Shown: in pieces, positions 1-6,546 of the stretch
Position numbering within the stretch: position 1 is the stretch's first letter
How the letters are laid out: every line of letters begins with the position of its first letter
NCBI GenBank assembly: GCA_012960055.1
Contig: DUCA01000026.1
Location: 1 to 7,667, forward strand
Direction: 5' to 3'
DNA: 7,667 nt
From: Cycloclasticus sp.
Lineage (GTDB): Bacteria; Pseudomonadota; Gammaproteobacteria; Methylococcales; Cycloclasticaceae
The notes under the pieces: model-generated
Database searches by the model: none
The model's input: the letters and a program-made list of their open reading frames with translations, nothing else
Told to the model about the DNA's origin: nothing
Position numbers and translations under genes: made by a program

Positions 1-34
1 CGCCATCATTTAGTTAGTTTGAAAGTTAAAAAAT

Positions 35-41
35 AAGGGAG
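35..41 (+). promoter_or_regulatory. Ribosome binding site deciding the GTG start of coxB
   Basis: The purine-rich string AAGGGAG lies 9 bases before the GTG at 51, a good Shine-Dalgarno match at normal spacing. It supports GTG as the start and places a signal peptide at the very N-terminus of the protein. No convincing -35/-10 pair can be seen in the 50 bases available upstream, so the promoter probably lies before the window. Confidence 0.7.
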
Positions 42-50
42 ACTGTTTCT

Positions 51-1181
51 GTGAATAAACTAAAGCAACTTTTTGCTGGTGGCGCGGTACTGACATTTAT
101 GTCTGGCGTTGCACATGCGGAGTATGGGCTGAATATGCCAGTAGGGGTGACTGAAACGAGCAGGCAGGTGTATGACTTGCATATGTTAATCCTGTGGGTT
201 TGTGTTGCTATCGGTGTGGTTGTATTTGGAGCGATGGTTTACTCGATGATATATCATCGTAAATCTCGAGGCGCTGTTGCAGCTCAGTTTCATGAAAGTA
301 TGACGGCTGAATTGGTTTGGACAGTTATTCCTTTTGTCATCCTAGTTGTGATGGCGATTCCTGCAACGACAGTATTAATTGATATGCACGATACGTCGGA
401 AGCAGATATGACCGTTAAAGTGACCGGTTACCAGTGGAAATGGGGTTATGAATACATTGGTGAAGACGTTGCTTTCTTTAGTTCGTTGGATGCTAAAAGC
501 AACGAGGCACGTCAAGTAGGGTCAGATATCGATCCTGCCACGGTTGAAAATTATTTGTTAGATGTGGATCATCCTTTAGTGCTTCCAGTAGGCAAAAAAG
601 TTCGCATTTTATTAACCGCAGCAGATGTAATCCACGCATGGTGGGTGCCTGACTTTGGTTGGAAAAAAGATGCAATCCCTGGCTTTATTAATGAAGCATG
701 GGTAAGAGTAGACGAACCTGGTGTATACCGTGGGCAATGTGCTGAGTTATGTGGCCGGGATCATGGGTTTATGCCGATTGTTGTCGTCGTAAAATCTGTA
801 GAAGACTACGAAGCATGGCTAGCAGAGCAAAAAGGTGCGGCAGCATCTGCTAAGTTAGCAGCGATTGAAGATTTAGATCCCCGTGAGCTCAAGCAAAAAG
901 GGAAAAAGGTTTACCGCGCAAATTGCGTTGCTTGCCACCAGAAAAAAGGTGAAGGTATTCCGGGTGTTTTCCCAGCGATTACCGGAAGTGCTATCGCAAC
1001 AGGCGATATCAATAGCCATATCAATATGGTGATGAACGGTAAAATTGGCACAGCAATGGCTGGTTTTAAAGACCAGCTAAGTGATGTTGAGTTGGCTGCG
1101 GTTATCACCTATCAACGTAATTCATTAGGCAATAAAGTAGGCGATGCTGTTCAGCCTGCACAAATTGCCGCATTAAGATAA
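51..1181 (+). CDS. coxB: Cytochrome c oxidase subunit II with fused C-terminal cytochrome c domain
   Basis: This is the electron-entry subunit of an aa3/caa3-type oxidase. It takes electrons from cytochrome c through its CuA centre and passes them to heme a in subunit I. A Sec signal peptide (about residues 1-23, ending AHA) is followed by two membrane helices (about 45-67 and 88-110) and a periplasmic cupredoxin domain. The CuA ligands are all present: H195 (HAWW), then C230, E232, C234, H238 and M241 in CAELCGRDHGFM. After a linker rich in alanine and lysine comes a class I cytochrome c domain (about 275-360), with heme site CVACH (C292, C295, H296) and a likely axial Met at M336 in TAMAGF. 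The length of 376 aa fits the fused form and exceeds plain subunit II. The GTG start is supported by AAGGGAG upstream. The gene is followed after 16 bases by coxA, which is clearly co-transcribed. Family assignment is very secure. The preferred electron donor is inferred. Confidence 0.97.
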   Translation: MNKLKQLFAGGAVLTFMSGVAHAEYGLNMPVGVTETSRQVYDLHMLILWVCVAIGVVVFGAMVYSMIYHRKSRGAVAAQFHESMTAELVWTVIPFVILVVMAIPATTVLIDMHDTSEADMTVKVTGYQWKWGYEYIGEDVAFFSSLDAKSNEARQVGSDIDPATVENYLLDVDHPLVLPVGKKVRILLTAADVIHAWWVPDFGWKKDAIPGFINEAWVRVDEPGVYRGQCAELCGRDHGFMPIVVVVKSVEDYEAWLAEQKGAAASAKLAAIEDLDPRELKQKGKKVYRANCVACHQKKGEGIPGVFPAITGSAIATGDINSHINMVMNGKIGTAMAGFKDQLSDVELAAVITYQRNSLGNKVGDAVQPAQIAALR

Positions 1182-1183
1182 TC

Positions 1184-1188
1184 AGGAG
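1184..1188 (+). promoter_or_regulatory. Ribosome binding site of coxA
   Basis: AGGAG sits 9 bases before the ATG at 1198, in the 16-base gap after coxB. It is the strongest Shine-Dalgarno sequence within the cluster, as expected for the catalytic subunit, and it fixes the start just before the His/Asp-rich N-terminus. Confidence 0.75.
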
Positions 1189-1197
1189 ATTAAGATA

Positions 1198-2778
1198 ATG
1201 ACGACTGTTACAGAATCACATGACGATCATCACGATCACGGTCCAGCAAAAGGTCTAATGCGTTGGGTTACTACGACTAACCATAAAGACATTGGCACAC
1301 TGTATTTATTATTCTCATTAGTAATGTTTATGGTAGGTGGCGCAATGGCCATGATCATTCGTCTTGAGCTATTTCAGCCAGGTCTGCAATTTATAGACCC
1401 CGGTTTCTTTAATCAATTGACCACGGTTCATGCCTTAGTGATGATTTTTGGTGCGGTTATGCCAGCATTTGTTGGGTTAGCTAACTGGATGTTGCCTATT
1501 ATGATTGGTGGCCCCGATATGGCGTTGCCAAGAATGAATAACTGGAGCTTCTGGATTCTTCCTTTTGCATTTGCCATGTTGTTAGGCACATTCTTTATGG
1601 ACGGTGGTGCACCAGCCGGTGGTTGGACGATTTATCCACCGTTAGTTCTACAAGGTGGTAACGGCTTCCCGTTCATGATCTTTGCTATCCATATGATGGG
1701 TATTTCATCAGTGATGGGTGCGATTAACGTGATTGTTACGATTCTAAATATGCGTGCGCCAGGCATGACATTAATGAAAATGCCTTTATTCGTATGGACA
1801 TGGTTCATTACAGCGTATTTGTTGATTGCCGTAATGCCGGTGCTCGCGGGTGCGGTTACCATGCTATTAACGGACAAGTTCTTCGATACAACATTCTTTA
1901 ACGCAGCCGGTGGTGGTGATCCAGTCTTATTCCAGCACATTTTCTGGTTCTTTGGGCACCCTGAAGTGTATATTTTGATTTTGCCAGCGTTTGGTATTGT
2001 GTCTCAGATTATTCCTACGTTTGCGCGTAAGCCACTGTTTGGCTATAGCTCGATGGTCTACGCGACGTCTTCCATCGCGTTCTTATCATTCATCGTTTGG
2101 GCGCATCATATGTTTACAGTGGGTATGCCGCTACAAGGGGAATTATTCTTCATGTATGCAACTATGTTAATTGCGGTACCGACTGGTGTAAAAGTATTTA
2201 ACTGGATTTCTACCATGTGGAAGGGCTCAATGACATTTGAAACACCGATGTTATTCTCAATTGGCTTTGTGATCATGTTTACCATTGGTGGCTTCTCAGG
2301 CTTGATGCTTGCGATTGCACCGGCTGATTTCCAATACCACGATACGTACTTTGTTGTTGCGCATTTCCACTACGTATTAGTGACAGGTGCAATTTACGCG
2401 ATTATGGCATCGGTTTATTACTGGATACCAAAGTGGACCGGTAATATGTATAACGAGAAAATGGGTCAGTGGCACTTTTGGATTTCAACGGTATCTGTGA
2501 ATGTATTGTTCTTCCCGCAGCATTTCTTAGGACTTGCAGGTATGCCGCGTCGTATTCCTGATTATGCTGTGCAGTTTGCAGAATTCAATATGTGGTCAAG
2601 CATTGGTGGTTTTGTATTCGGCCTGTCACAAGTATTCTTCTGCTACATTGTTTACAAAACAATTAAAGGTGGCGAGAAAGCGACTGATGAAGTTTGGGAA
2701 GGTGCGGAAGGTTTAGAGTGGACATTGCCATCGCCTCCCCCTTATCACAGTTTTACGACGGCACCAGAAATTAAATAA
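1198..2778 (+). CDS. coxA: Cytochrome c oxidase subunit I (A-type heme-copper oxidase)
   Basis: This is the catalytic subunit. It reduces O2 to water at the heme a3/CuB centre and pumps protons across the inner membrane. At 526 aa with about 12 membrane helices it has the usual length. Ligands are visible: heme a H78 and H391, heme a3 H389 (HFHYVL), CuB H254, H303 and H304, and the Tyr cross-linked to CuB-His, Y258 in GHPEVY. Proton channels look complete: D107 at the D-channel entrance with the nearby NN motif (114-115), E256 at its end, and K332 in the K-channel. The E in GHPEVY marks the A1 subtype. H381/D382 fit the Mg site and R451/R452 the heme propionate arginines. The cytoplasmic N-terminus carries an HDDHHDHG stretch (8-15), also seen in other bacterial subunits I; whether it binds metal is unknown. 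The AGGAG site supports the start. Also called ctaD. It lies between coxB and a small membrane ORF. Confidence 0.98.
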   Translation: MTTVTESHDDHHDHGPAKGLMRWVTTTNHKDIGTLYLLFSLVMFMVGGAMAMIIRLELFQPGLQFIDPGFFNQLTTVHALVMIFGAVMPAFVGLANWMLPIMIGGPDMALPRMNNWSFWILPFAFAMLLGTFFMDGGAPAGGWTIYPPLVLQGGNGFPFMIFAIHMMGISSVMGAINVIVTILNMRAPGMTLMKMPLFVWTWFITAYLLIAVMPVLAGAVTMLLTDKFFDTTFFNAAGGGDPVLFQHIFWFFGHPEVYILILPAFGIVSQIIPTFARKPLFGYSSMVYATSSIAFLSFIVWAHHMFTVGMPLQGELFFMYATMLIAVPTGVKVFNWISTMWKGSMTFETPMLFSIGFVIMFTIGGFSGLMLAIAPADFQYHDTYFVVAHFHYVLVTGAIYAIMASVYYWIPKWTGNMYNEKMGQWHFWISTVSVNVLFFPQHFLGLAGMPRRIPDYAVQFAEFNMWSSIGGFVFGLSQVFFCYIVYKTIKGGEKATDEVWEGAEGLEWTLPSPPPYHSFTTAPEIK

Positions 2779-2784
2779 ATATAA

Positions 2785-2810
2785 TGTGCGCCTACTAAAG
2801 TGGGCGCATA
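2785..2810 (+). terminator. Stem-loop after coxA without a T-tract (processing, attenuation or weak terminator)
   Basis: Arms TGTGCGCCTAC (2785-2795) and GTGGGCGCATA (2800-2810) pair over 11 positions, including two G-U wobbles, around a TAAA loop. The hairpin begins 7 bases after the coxA stop and ends 10 bases before the ATG of the small ORF. No run of T follows, so it is not a classical intrinsic terminator. It more likely stabilises the coxBA message, limits read-through, or lowers translation of the small ORF. The function is inferred; the structure is seen directly. Confidence 0.55.
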
Positions 2811-2820
2811 ATGAACTTAA

Positions 2821-2922
2821 ATGAGTGATCAAAAAAGAAAAAATATAATAGCCGTGGTGGTTTTAGTTGGAATTGCTGCTACATTTTATATAGGTTCATT
2901 TATATTTCTAACAAATAAATAG
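2821..2922 (+). CDS. 33-aa single-pass membrane peptide, probable cytochrome oxidase small assembly protein
   Basis: An ATG-to-TAG frame of 33 codons lies between coxA and coxC. The peptide starts MSDQKRKN, a short positively charged segment, then has one hydrophobic helix (about residues 9-30, containing ATFYIGSFIF) and ends TNK. An in-frame TAA directly before the ATG rules out a longer form. No good Shine-Dalgarno site is visible and a hairpin ends 10 bases upstream, so expression may rely on coupling or be low. In beta- and some gammaproteobacterial cox operons, a peptide of this size and layout (charged N-terminus with QK and N, then one helix with F-x-x-G) is encoded right after subunit I and annotated as a small assembly protein; the resemblance is from memory, not a search. 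Alternatives are a remnant of Cox11, which would need the VPLYxxFC segment after the helix (absent), or a non-coding spacer. Confidence 0.55.
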   Translation: MSDQKRKNIIAVVVLVGIAATFYIGSFIFLTNK

Positions 2923-2972
2923 TGTGTTGATTGGATGCACTTTAAGAATAAATAATTGGGATAGGTAAATTT

Positions 2973-3842
2973 ATGTCTTCAGAATCAGAAAACGCGTATT
3001 TCATTCCACATGATGCCAAATGGCCTATCGTTGGATCGATTGGACTTACGTTGTTGCTAGGTGGCTTTGCTAACCAGCTCAACGGTTCTACATCAGCAAC
3101 AAACGTCATGATTGTGGGATTCTTAATCCTGGTTTATATGATGTTTGGCTGGTTTGGAGAAGTGATTGACGAGAGCGAATCAGGCACGTATGGACATGGT
3201 GAAGATGCATCATTTCGTATGGGAATGATTTGGTTTATTTTCTCGGAAGTTATGTTTTTCGCCGCATTTTTCGGTGCGCTATATTACATACGTATATTCT
3301 CAGTGCCTTGGTTAGCAGGCGATGGTTCTGGTGCTTCTACTAACGAATTCCTTTGGAGTAATTTTGAGGCGATTTGGCCTACAAATGGTCCTGGAGATAT
3401 CGGCGGTGAATATAAGAAAATGGGCGCATGGGGCTTGCCTGCAATCAATACGTTATTGCTATTAACAAGTGGTGTGACGTGCACATGGGCGCATTGGGGC
3501 TTGGTTGCTAATAAACGTAAACAATTAATCATTGGTTTAGCGTTAACAGTAACTCTGGGATTTATATTTGTGGGTTTACAGGTATTAGAATATAGCCATG
3601 GTTACCACGAGCTTAATTTAACACTGGGTACAGGCGTATACGGCTCAACGTTTTACATGCTGACCGGATTCCACGGTTTTCATGTAACAGTTGGTGCTAT
3701 TATGCTGACGGTGATGTTGTTCCGTAGCATAAAGGGTCACTTCACACCTGAAAATCACTTTGCCTTTGAGGCGGCTGCTTGGTACTGGCATTTTGTTGAT
3801 GTTGTGTGGTTGGGCTTGTTTATATTTGTTTACTGGCTGTAA
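2973..3842 (+). CDS. coxC: Cytochrome c oxidase subunit III
   Basis: This is the third core subunit, which binds subunit I and keeps proton uptake and turnover stable; it holds no redox centre. The protein has 289 aa and about seven membrane helices, a normal size. Family marks include WFIFSEVMFFAAFF (87-100) with the conserved acidic residue E92, LEYSHGYHE (205-213), TGFHGFHVTVG (231-241) and AAAWYWHFVDVVWL (267-280) near the C-terminus. The ATG is preceded by only a weak TAGG at 2962-2965. It is separated from coxA by 194 bases that contain just a hairpin and the 33-codon ORF, where many relatives carry cox11 (ctaG). It is the last gene of the structural unit and is followed by a strong terminator. 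Also called ctaE. Confidence 0.97.
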   Translation: MSSESENAYFIPHDAKWPIVGSIGLTLLLGGFANQLNGSTSATNVMIVGFLILVYMMFGWFGEVIDESESGTYGHGEDASFRMGMIWFIFSEVMFFAAFFGALYYIRIFSVPWLAGDGSGASTNEFLWSNFEAIWPTNGPGDIGGEYKKMGAWGLPAINTLLLLTSGVTCTWAHWGLVANKRKQLIIGLALTVTLGFIFVGLQVLEYSHGYHELNLTLGTGVYGSTFYMLTGFHGFHVTVGAIMLTVMLFRSIKGHFTPENHFAFEAAAWYWHFVDVVWLGLFIFVYWL

Positions 3843-3857
3843 CAAACATTTGAGAAT

Positions 3858-3888
3858 AAAAAAGGCGCTACGTAGTAGCGCCTTTTTT
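3858..3888. terminator. Bidirectional intrinsic terminator between convergent coxC and DUF2909 gene
   Basis: GGCGCTAC (3864-3871) and GTAGCGCC (3875-3882) pair perfectly over 8 bases around a GTA loop. They are flanked by six A before and six T after, which extend the stem. An additional AAT/ATT pairing lengthens it to 3855-3891. The A-run and T-run make it work on either strand. It starts 16 bases after the coxC stop and lies downstream of the minus-strand gene as well, so it should end both transcripts. Confidence 0.92.
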
Positions 3889-3889
3889 A

Positions 3890-3937
3890 TTCCTTTAAAG
3901 TATGAAACCCAGTCAGTTAGAACATCACTTTAAGGAA
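3890..3937. repeat. Imperfect inverted repeat downstream of the DUF2909 gene
   Basis: TTCCTTTAAAGT (3890-3901) and ACTTTAAGGAA (3927-3937) are inverted copies with one bulged base, separated by 25 bases. It lies between the stop of the minus-strand gene and the bidirectional terminator, so it could add a second, weaker fold to the end of the minus-strand transcript. It is AT-rich and may be chance. Confidence 0.35.
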
Positions 3938-3940
3938 CGT

Positions 3941-4204
3941 TTATCTATCTAAATCAGGGAGAGAAATGGCTTGTTCAGCGGGTTTTTGCACAGGGACTAA
4001 CCCATGCGGTTGAATAATGCCCAAGTAAGAAGCGAAAAGTAGAGAAACAAATAAGGTTAAAGAAAGGCCAACACGAATAGCTAGGGATTTAACAACTTGC
4101 TTTGGCGTTGATTCCCTTTTTGACAGATGATAAAACGCTTTAAAAAGATTGTAGATAATCACGCATAACGTGAAAACAACGAGGTATTTAATTAATGGGG
4201 GCAT
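3941..4204 (-). CDS. DUF2909 twin-transmembrane protein
   Basis: This is a small inner-membrane protein of unknown function that is commonly found in cytochrome c oxidase clusters between subunit III and SURF1. The 87-aa product has two hydrophobic helices (about 5-25 and 43-63) joined by a short charged loop (HLSKRESTPKQ). The second helix starts with the family-like RVGLSLTLF and is followed by GIIQPHGL, typical of DUF2909; the last 17 or so residues are polar. It is encoded opposite to all other genes, convergent with coxC and divergent from SURF1 with a 64-base gap. No clear Shine-Dalgarno site precedes the ATG. Its position suggests a part in oxidase assembly or stability, but this is guilt by association. 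The family call is from motif memory and fairly sure. Confidence 0.85.
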   Translation of the reverse strand: MPPLIKYLVVFTLCVIIYNLFKAFYHLSKRESTPKQVVKSLAIRVGLSLTLFVSLLFASYLGIIQPHGLVPVQKPAEQAISLPDLDR

Positions 4205-4268
4205 AAGGTAAGTCTCATTTGAGATTGAGTGTTTCTATTTGAATGAAAAAGCAATGACGTATTGATTA
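4205..4268. promoter_or_regulatory. Divergent intergenic region, presumed promoters for DUF2909 gene and SURF1 unit
   Basis: Because a terminator and an oppositely oriented gene precede SURF1, the downstream unit needs a promoter here or within the DUF2909 gene. The region holds a perfect short palindrome TCTCA-TT-TGAGA (4213-4224). No pair of hexamers near the sigma-70 consensus with 16-18 base spacing stands out on either strand, so no promoter is placed. The regulatory role is inferred from gene orientation. Confidence 0.4.
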
Positions 4269-4982
4269 ATGCAATTTAAAGCAAATGTATTTTTAAGTTT
4301 GTTAGCCATTTTAGTCCTTTGGTTGTTGCTTAGTCTAGGCAATTGGCAACTTGATCGGGCTAAGGAAAAACAAAATTTATTAGATTTACAGAGCAGTAGG
4401 ATGAATTTAAATCCTACGCCATTGTCTACGGTTGACTTGGGACAAGATAATTTACGTTATTTGCCGGTTAGGGTCAGTGGCAGGCTAGATAGTCAACAAC
4501 AAATACTTATTGATAATCAAGTAAAACACGGTCTAGCAGGGTATTTCGTACTGACGCCATTGAAACTAAATGATGGCAATGCAATATTATTAAATAGAGG
4601 CTGGGTGCCGTTAGGTGACAATAGAAGTGTCTTGCCTGACATTCAAACCGCAGTGGTTGGAGTATCGGTCCTTGGGAGATTAGACCACTTTCCAAGTGTA
4701 GGGCTAAAACTAGAAGGAGCAGACGTGCTATCTGCTAATTGGCCTGCTGTTACACAGGTGATTGATGTTAAGAATGTCGCAGAACGGCTTGGATATAAGG
4801 TATTACCCTATCAGCTATTGTTAAACAGTCATGAGCCTAATGGTTATGACCGTGATTGGGTGCCGATGAAAATGGGGCCCGAAAAACATCATGGATATGC
4901 CTTCCAGTGGTTTGCACTATCTGCTACTTGGGTAATTATTTATTTAGTACTAACAATTAAACTAACACGAAGAAAAGAATGA
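4269..4982 (+). CDS. SURF1/Shy1 family cytochrome oxidase assembly protein
   Basis: SURF1 proteins help bring heme a into subunit I during oxidase assembly; bacterial members bind heme a. The 237-aa protein has the standard layout: membrane helix 1 (about 6-23), a large periplasmic domain, and membrane helix 2 (about 212-232). Conserved marks are LGNWQLDRA (23-31) just after helix 1, GYFVLTPL (91-98), LLNRGWVP (107-114) and PEKHHGYAFQWFAL (204-217) leading into helix 2; the last holds a His often linked to heme binding. An in-frame TGA 6 bases before the ATG makes 4269 the earliest possible start, though no clear Shine-Dalgarno site is seen. The stop overlaps the next start in ATGA, which implies translational coupling. 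It is the first gene of the second transcription unit. Confidence 0.93.
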   Translation: MQFKANVFLSLLAILVLWLLLSLGNWQLDRAKEKQNLLDLQSSRMNLNPTPLSTVDLGQDNLRYLPVRVSGRLDSQQQILIDNQVKHGLAGYFVLTPLKLNDGNAILLNRGWVPLGDNRSVLPDIQTAVVGVSVLGRLDHFPSVGLKLEGADVLSANWPAVTQVIDVKNVAERLGYKVLPYQLLLNSHEPNGYDRDWVPMKMGPEKHHGYAFQWFALSATWVIIYLVLTIKLTRRKE

Positions 4983-5560
4983 ACTCAATAACTAAAAATA
5001 GGCTGAAATTAGTCTTTATCGCAACACTATTTTCTCTTCCGGTAATAACAGCATGGACTGTGTACATGAATCCGCAGTTATTAGAGGGAGTGGAAACTAA
5101 AAATAATGGTGAGTTAATTTCACCGGCGATTCCTTCAGAATTAAGCGAATTCATTGAGGGTGGGTCTGACATCGACATGGGGCACTTGAAGGGGCGATGG
5201 GTCTTATTACATATTGATTTAGATGGCAAATGCTCTCAGGCGTGCATAAAATCGGTGCATATATTAGGTCAACTAAAAGTTTTGTTGAACAAAAATTCTA
5301 AACGATTCAAAAGGGTATACCTTGCTAAGACAACAGAAAAGGTTAATGCGCTGCTACTCAATGATGCCGACCTCAGCGTTTATTCGTGGAGCACAGAACA
5401 TATAGAAAAACTTAGCGAATTAGTTGAAGGGCTGATTGATGGTGACATGTTGTTACTGGATCCTTTGGGAAATATTATGATGAAGTATCAAGAAAATGCA
5501 GATCCCTACGGCATACAAAAAGATTTAAAACTCTTGTTTAAAGCATCACAGATCGGATAA
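4979..5560 (+). CDS. Membrane-anchored thioredoxin-like CxxxC protein of the cox cluster
   Basis: This is a 193-aa protein with one N-terminal membrane anchor (about 11-30) and a periplasmic domain. Around residues 73-89, GRWVLLHIDLDGKCSQAC looks like the first strand and active-site loop of a thioredoxin fold, with C85 and C89 in CxxxC spacing as in SCO1/SenC copper proteins. The segment LLLDPLGNIMMKY (158-170) resembles the late LxDPxG strand of the SCO fold. An obvious match to the SCO copper-ligand His, expected a few residues before that strand, is missing. Similar CxxxC proteins, usually annotated hypothetical, sit between SURF1 and ctaA in many proteobacterial cox clusters. The gene overlaps SURF1 by 4 bases and precedes ctaA by 4, so all are co-expressed. 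A thiol-redox or copper-handling role in CuA/CuB assembly is inferred, not shown. Confidence 0.75.
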   Translation: MNSITKNRLKLVFIATLFSLPVITAWTVYMNPQLLEGVETKNNGELISPAIPSELSEFIEGGSDIDMGHLKGRWVLLHIDLDGKCSQACIKSVHILGQLKVLLNKNSKRFKRVYLAKTTEKVNALLLNDADLSVYSWSTEHIEKLSELVEGLIDGDMLLLDPLGNIMMKYQENADPYGIQKDLKLLFKASQIG

Positions 5561-5564
5561 CAAC

Positions 5565-6530
5565 ATGTTTAGAAACTTAACTATATTCGCCACCTTGTTG
5601 GCGTTATTTGTTGTGGTGTTAGGTGCGTATGTGCGCTTGTCAGATGCAGGTCTCGGTTGCCCTGATTGGCCAGGTTGTTATGGCAGTCTAATATTAGACG
5701 AATCGCAAGAAGGTATTGAATACGCGGCAGAAAATTATGAACGCCCGCTTGAAGCCTCTAAAGCGTGGAAAGAAATGATTCATCGTTATTTCGCCAGTAC
5801 CTTGGGGTTGGTTATTTTGATACTGACTTTTATGGCGTGGCGTAAGCCAGAGTTGCACTTACGTGGATTAACGACATCACTGTCGTTATTGGTTATGTTT
5901 CAAGGTGCCTTGGGCATGTGGACGGTAACGTTGTTGGTAAAACCAGTGATTGTTATGAGTCACTTACTGGGAGGGTTAGCCACACTCAGCCTTTTGTTGT
6001 TACTGTTATTACGGGTAAGAAATAAACGATTAGCGGATGAAAATAGAAACGGATGTGTTAAATCATTAGCATCGATAGCGATGGTCGTGCTGGTCGTTCA
6101 AATAGCGTTAGGCGGTTGGACTAGTACCAATTACGCCGCATTAGCATGCCCAGACTTTCCGACTTGTTATGGTGACGCATGGAGCCCTGACGTCGATTAT
6201 AAAGAAGGTTTTGTTTTGTGGCGTGGGCTTGGCGTTGATTACGAATTTGGCGTGCTCAGCAATGAAGCGAGAGCCGCCATTCATTGGGTGCATCGTATAG
6301 GTGCGTTGGTGACAACAGCAGTGCTTGGATTATTGGCTATTTTCCTAATCAGGTTAAGTGCGTTCAAAGAATCACTCATGATGCTTGGGTTGCTAGTGAC
6401 GCAAGTAGGCTTAGGAATATTTAATGTATTGCTAAATTTGCCACTGCACGTAGCAGTAGCGCATAATGCAATTGCAGCCGTTCTACTACTCAGTTTGGTT
6501 TATATAAACTTTAGACTTAACAACGAATAA
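5565..6530 (+). CDS. ctaA: Heme a synthase (COX15/CtaA)
   Basis: This integral membrane enzyme oxidises the C8 methyl group of heme o to a formyl group, giving heme a. The 321-aa protein has about eight helices in two related halves. The heme-ligand histidines are H73 (in EMIHRY, with E70 three residues before), H133, H243 (HWVHRIG) and H300 (VAHNAIA), matching the four conserved His of the family. Each half has a Cys pair in a periplasmic loop: C32/C38 in GLGCPDWPGCYG and C195/C201 in ACPDFPTCYG. The GAYVRLSDAGLGC start is characteristic. The gene lies 4 bases after the CxxxC protein gene and has only a weak upstream CGGA. The second half carries an extra loop (about 207-235) before its His, as in gram-negative members. 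Function is very secure. Confidence 0.96.
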   Translation: MFRNLTIFATLLALFVVVLGAYVRLSDAGLGCPDWPGCYGSLILDESQEGIEYAAENYERPLEASKAWKEMIHRYFASTLGLVILILTFMAWRKPELHLRGLTTSLSLLVMFQGALGMWTVTLLVKPVIVMSHLLGGLATLSLLLLLLLRVRNKRLADENRNGCVKSLASIAMVVLVVQIALGGWTSTNYAALACPDFPTCYGDAWSPDVDYKEGFVLWRGLGVDYEFGVLSNEARAAIHWVHRIGALVTTAVLGLLAIFLIRLSAFKESLMMLGLLVTQVGLGIFNVLLNLPLHVAVAHNAIAAVLLLSLVYINFRLNNE

Positions 6531-6535
6531 TTTAA

Positions 6536-6539
6536 AAGG
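6536..6539 (+). promoter_or_regulatory. Ribosome binding site supporting the TTG start of ctaB
   Basis: AAGG, in the string AAAAGGT, lies 7 bases before TTG at 6547. The first in-frame ATG downstream is at residue 28, inside the first conserved membrane segment, and would remove KPKVV. TTG is therefore the likely start. Confidence 0.65.
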
Positions 6540-6546
6540 TTCTATT

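Noticed and set aside
1219..1245. His/Asp-rich N-terminal stretch of CoxA as a novel metal-binding tail
   Set aside because: Similar HD-rich N-termini occur in other bacterial subunits I, for example in Paracoccus-type proteins, so it is not distinctive enough for a separate finding.
1632..1940. Minus-strand open frame of 102 codons inside coxA
   Set aside because: It lies wholly within a highly conserved gene, has no family motif or start signal, and is a codon-bias shadow.
2821..2922. Small ORF as a truncated cox11
   Set aside because: The helix is not followed by VPLYxxFC in any frame before coxC, and no later Cox11 motif is present. A separate small protein explains it better, though a very decayed remnant cannot be fully excluded.
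3284..3532. Minus-strand open frame inside coxC
   Set aside because: It is opposite conserved subunit III coding sequence and has no supporting features.
4205..4268. Specific sigma-70 promoter for SURF1 or the DUF2909 gene
   Set aside because: Candidate hexamers such as TTGAGA at 4219-4224 have no good -10 partner at 16-18 bases, so no coordinates can be defended.
4957..5229. Minus-strand open frame of 90 codons across the SURF1/CxxxC gene junction
   Set aside because: It overlaps the ATGA-coupled pair of real genes and shows no recognisable domain.
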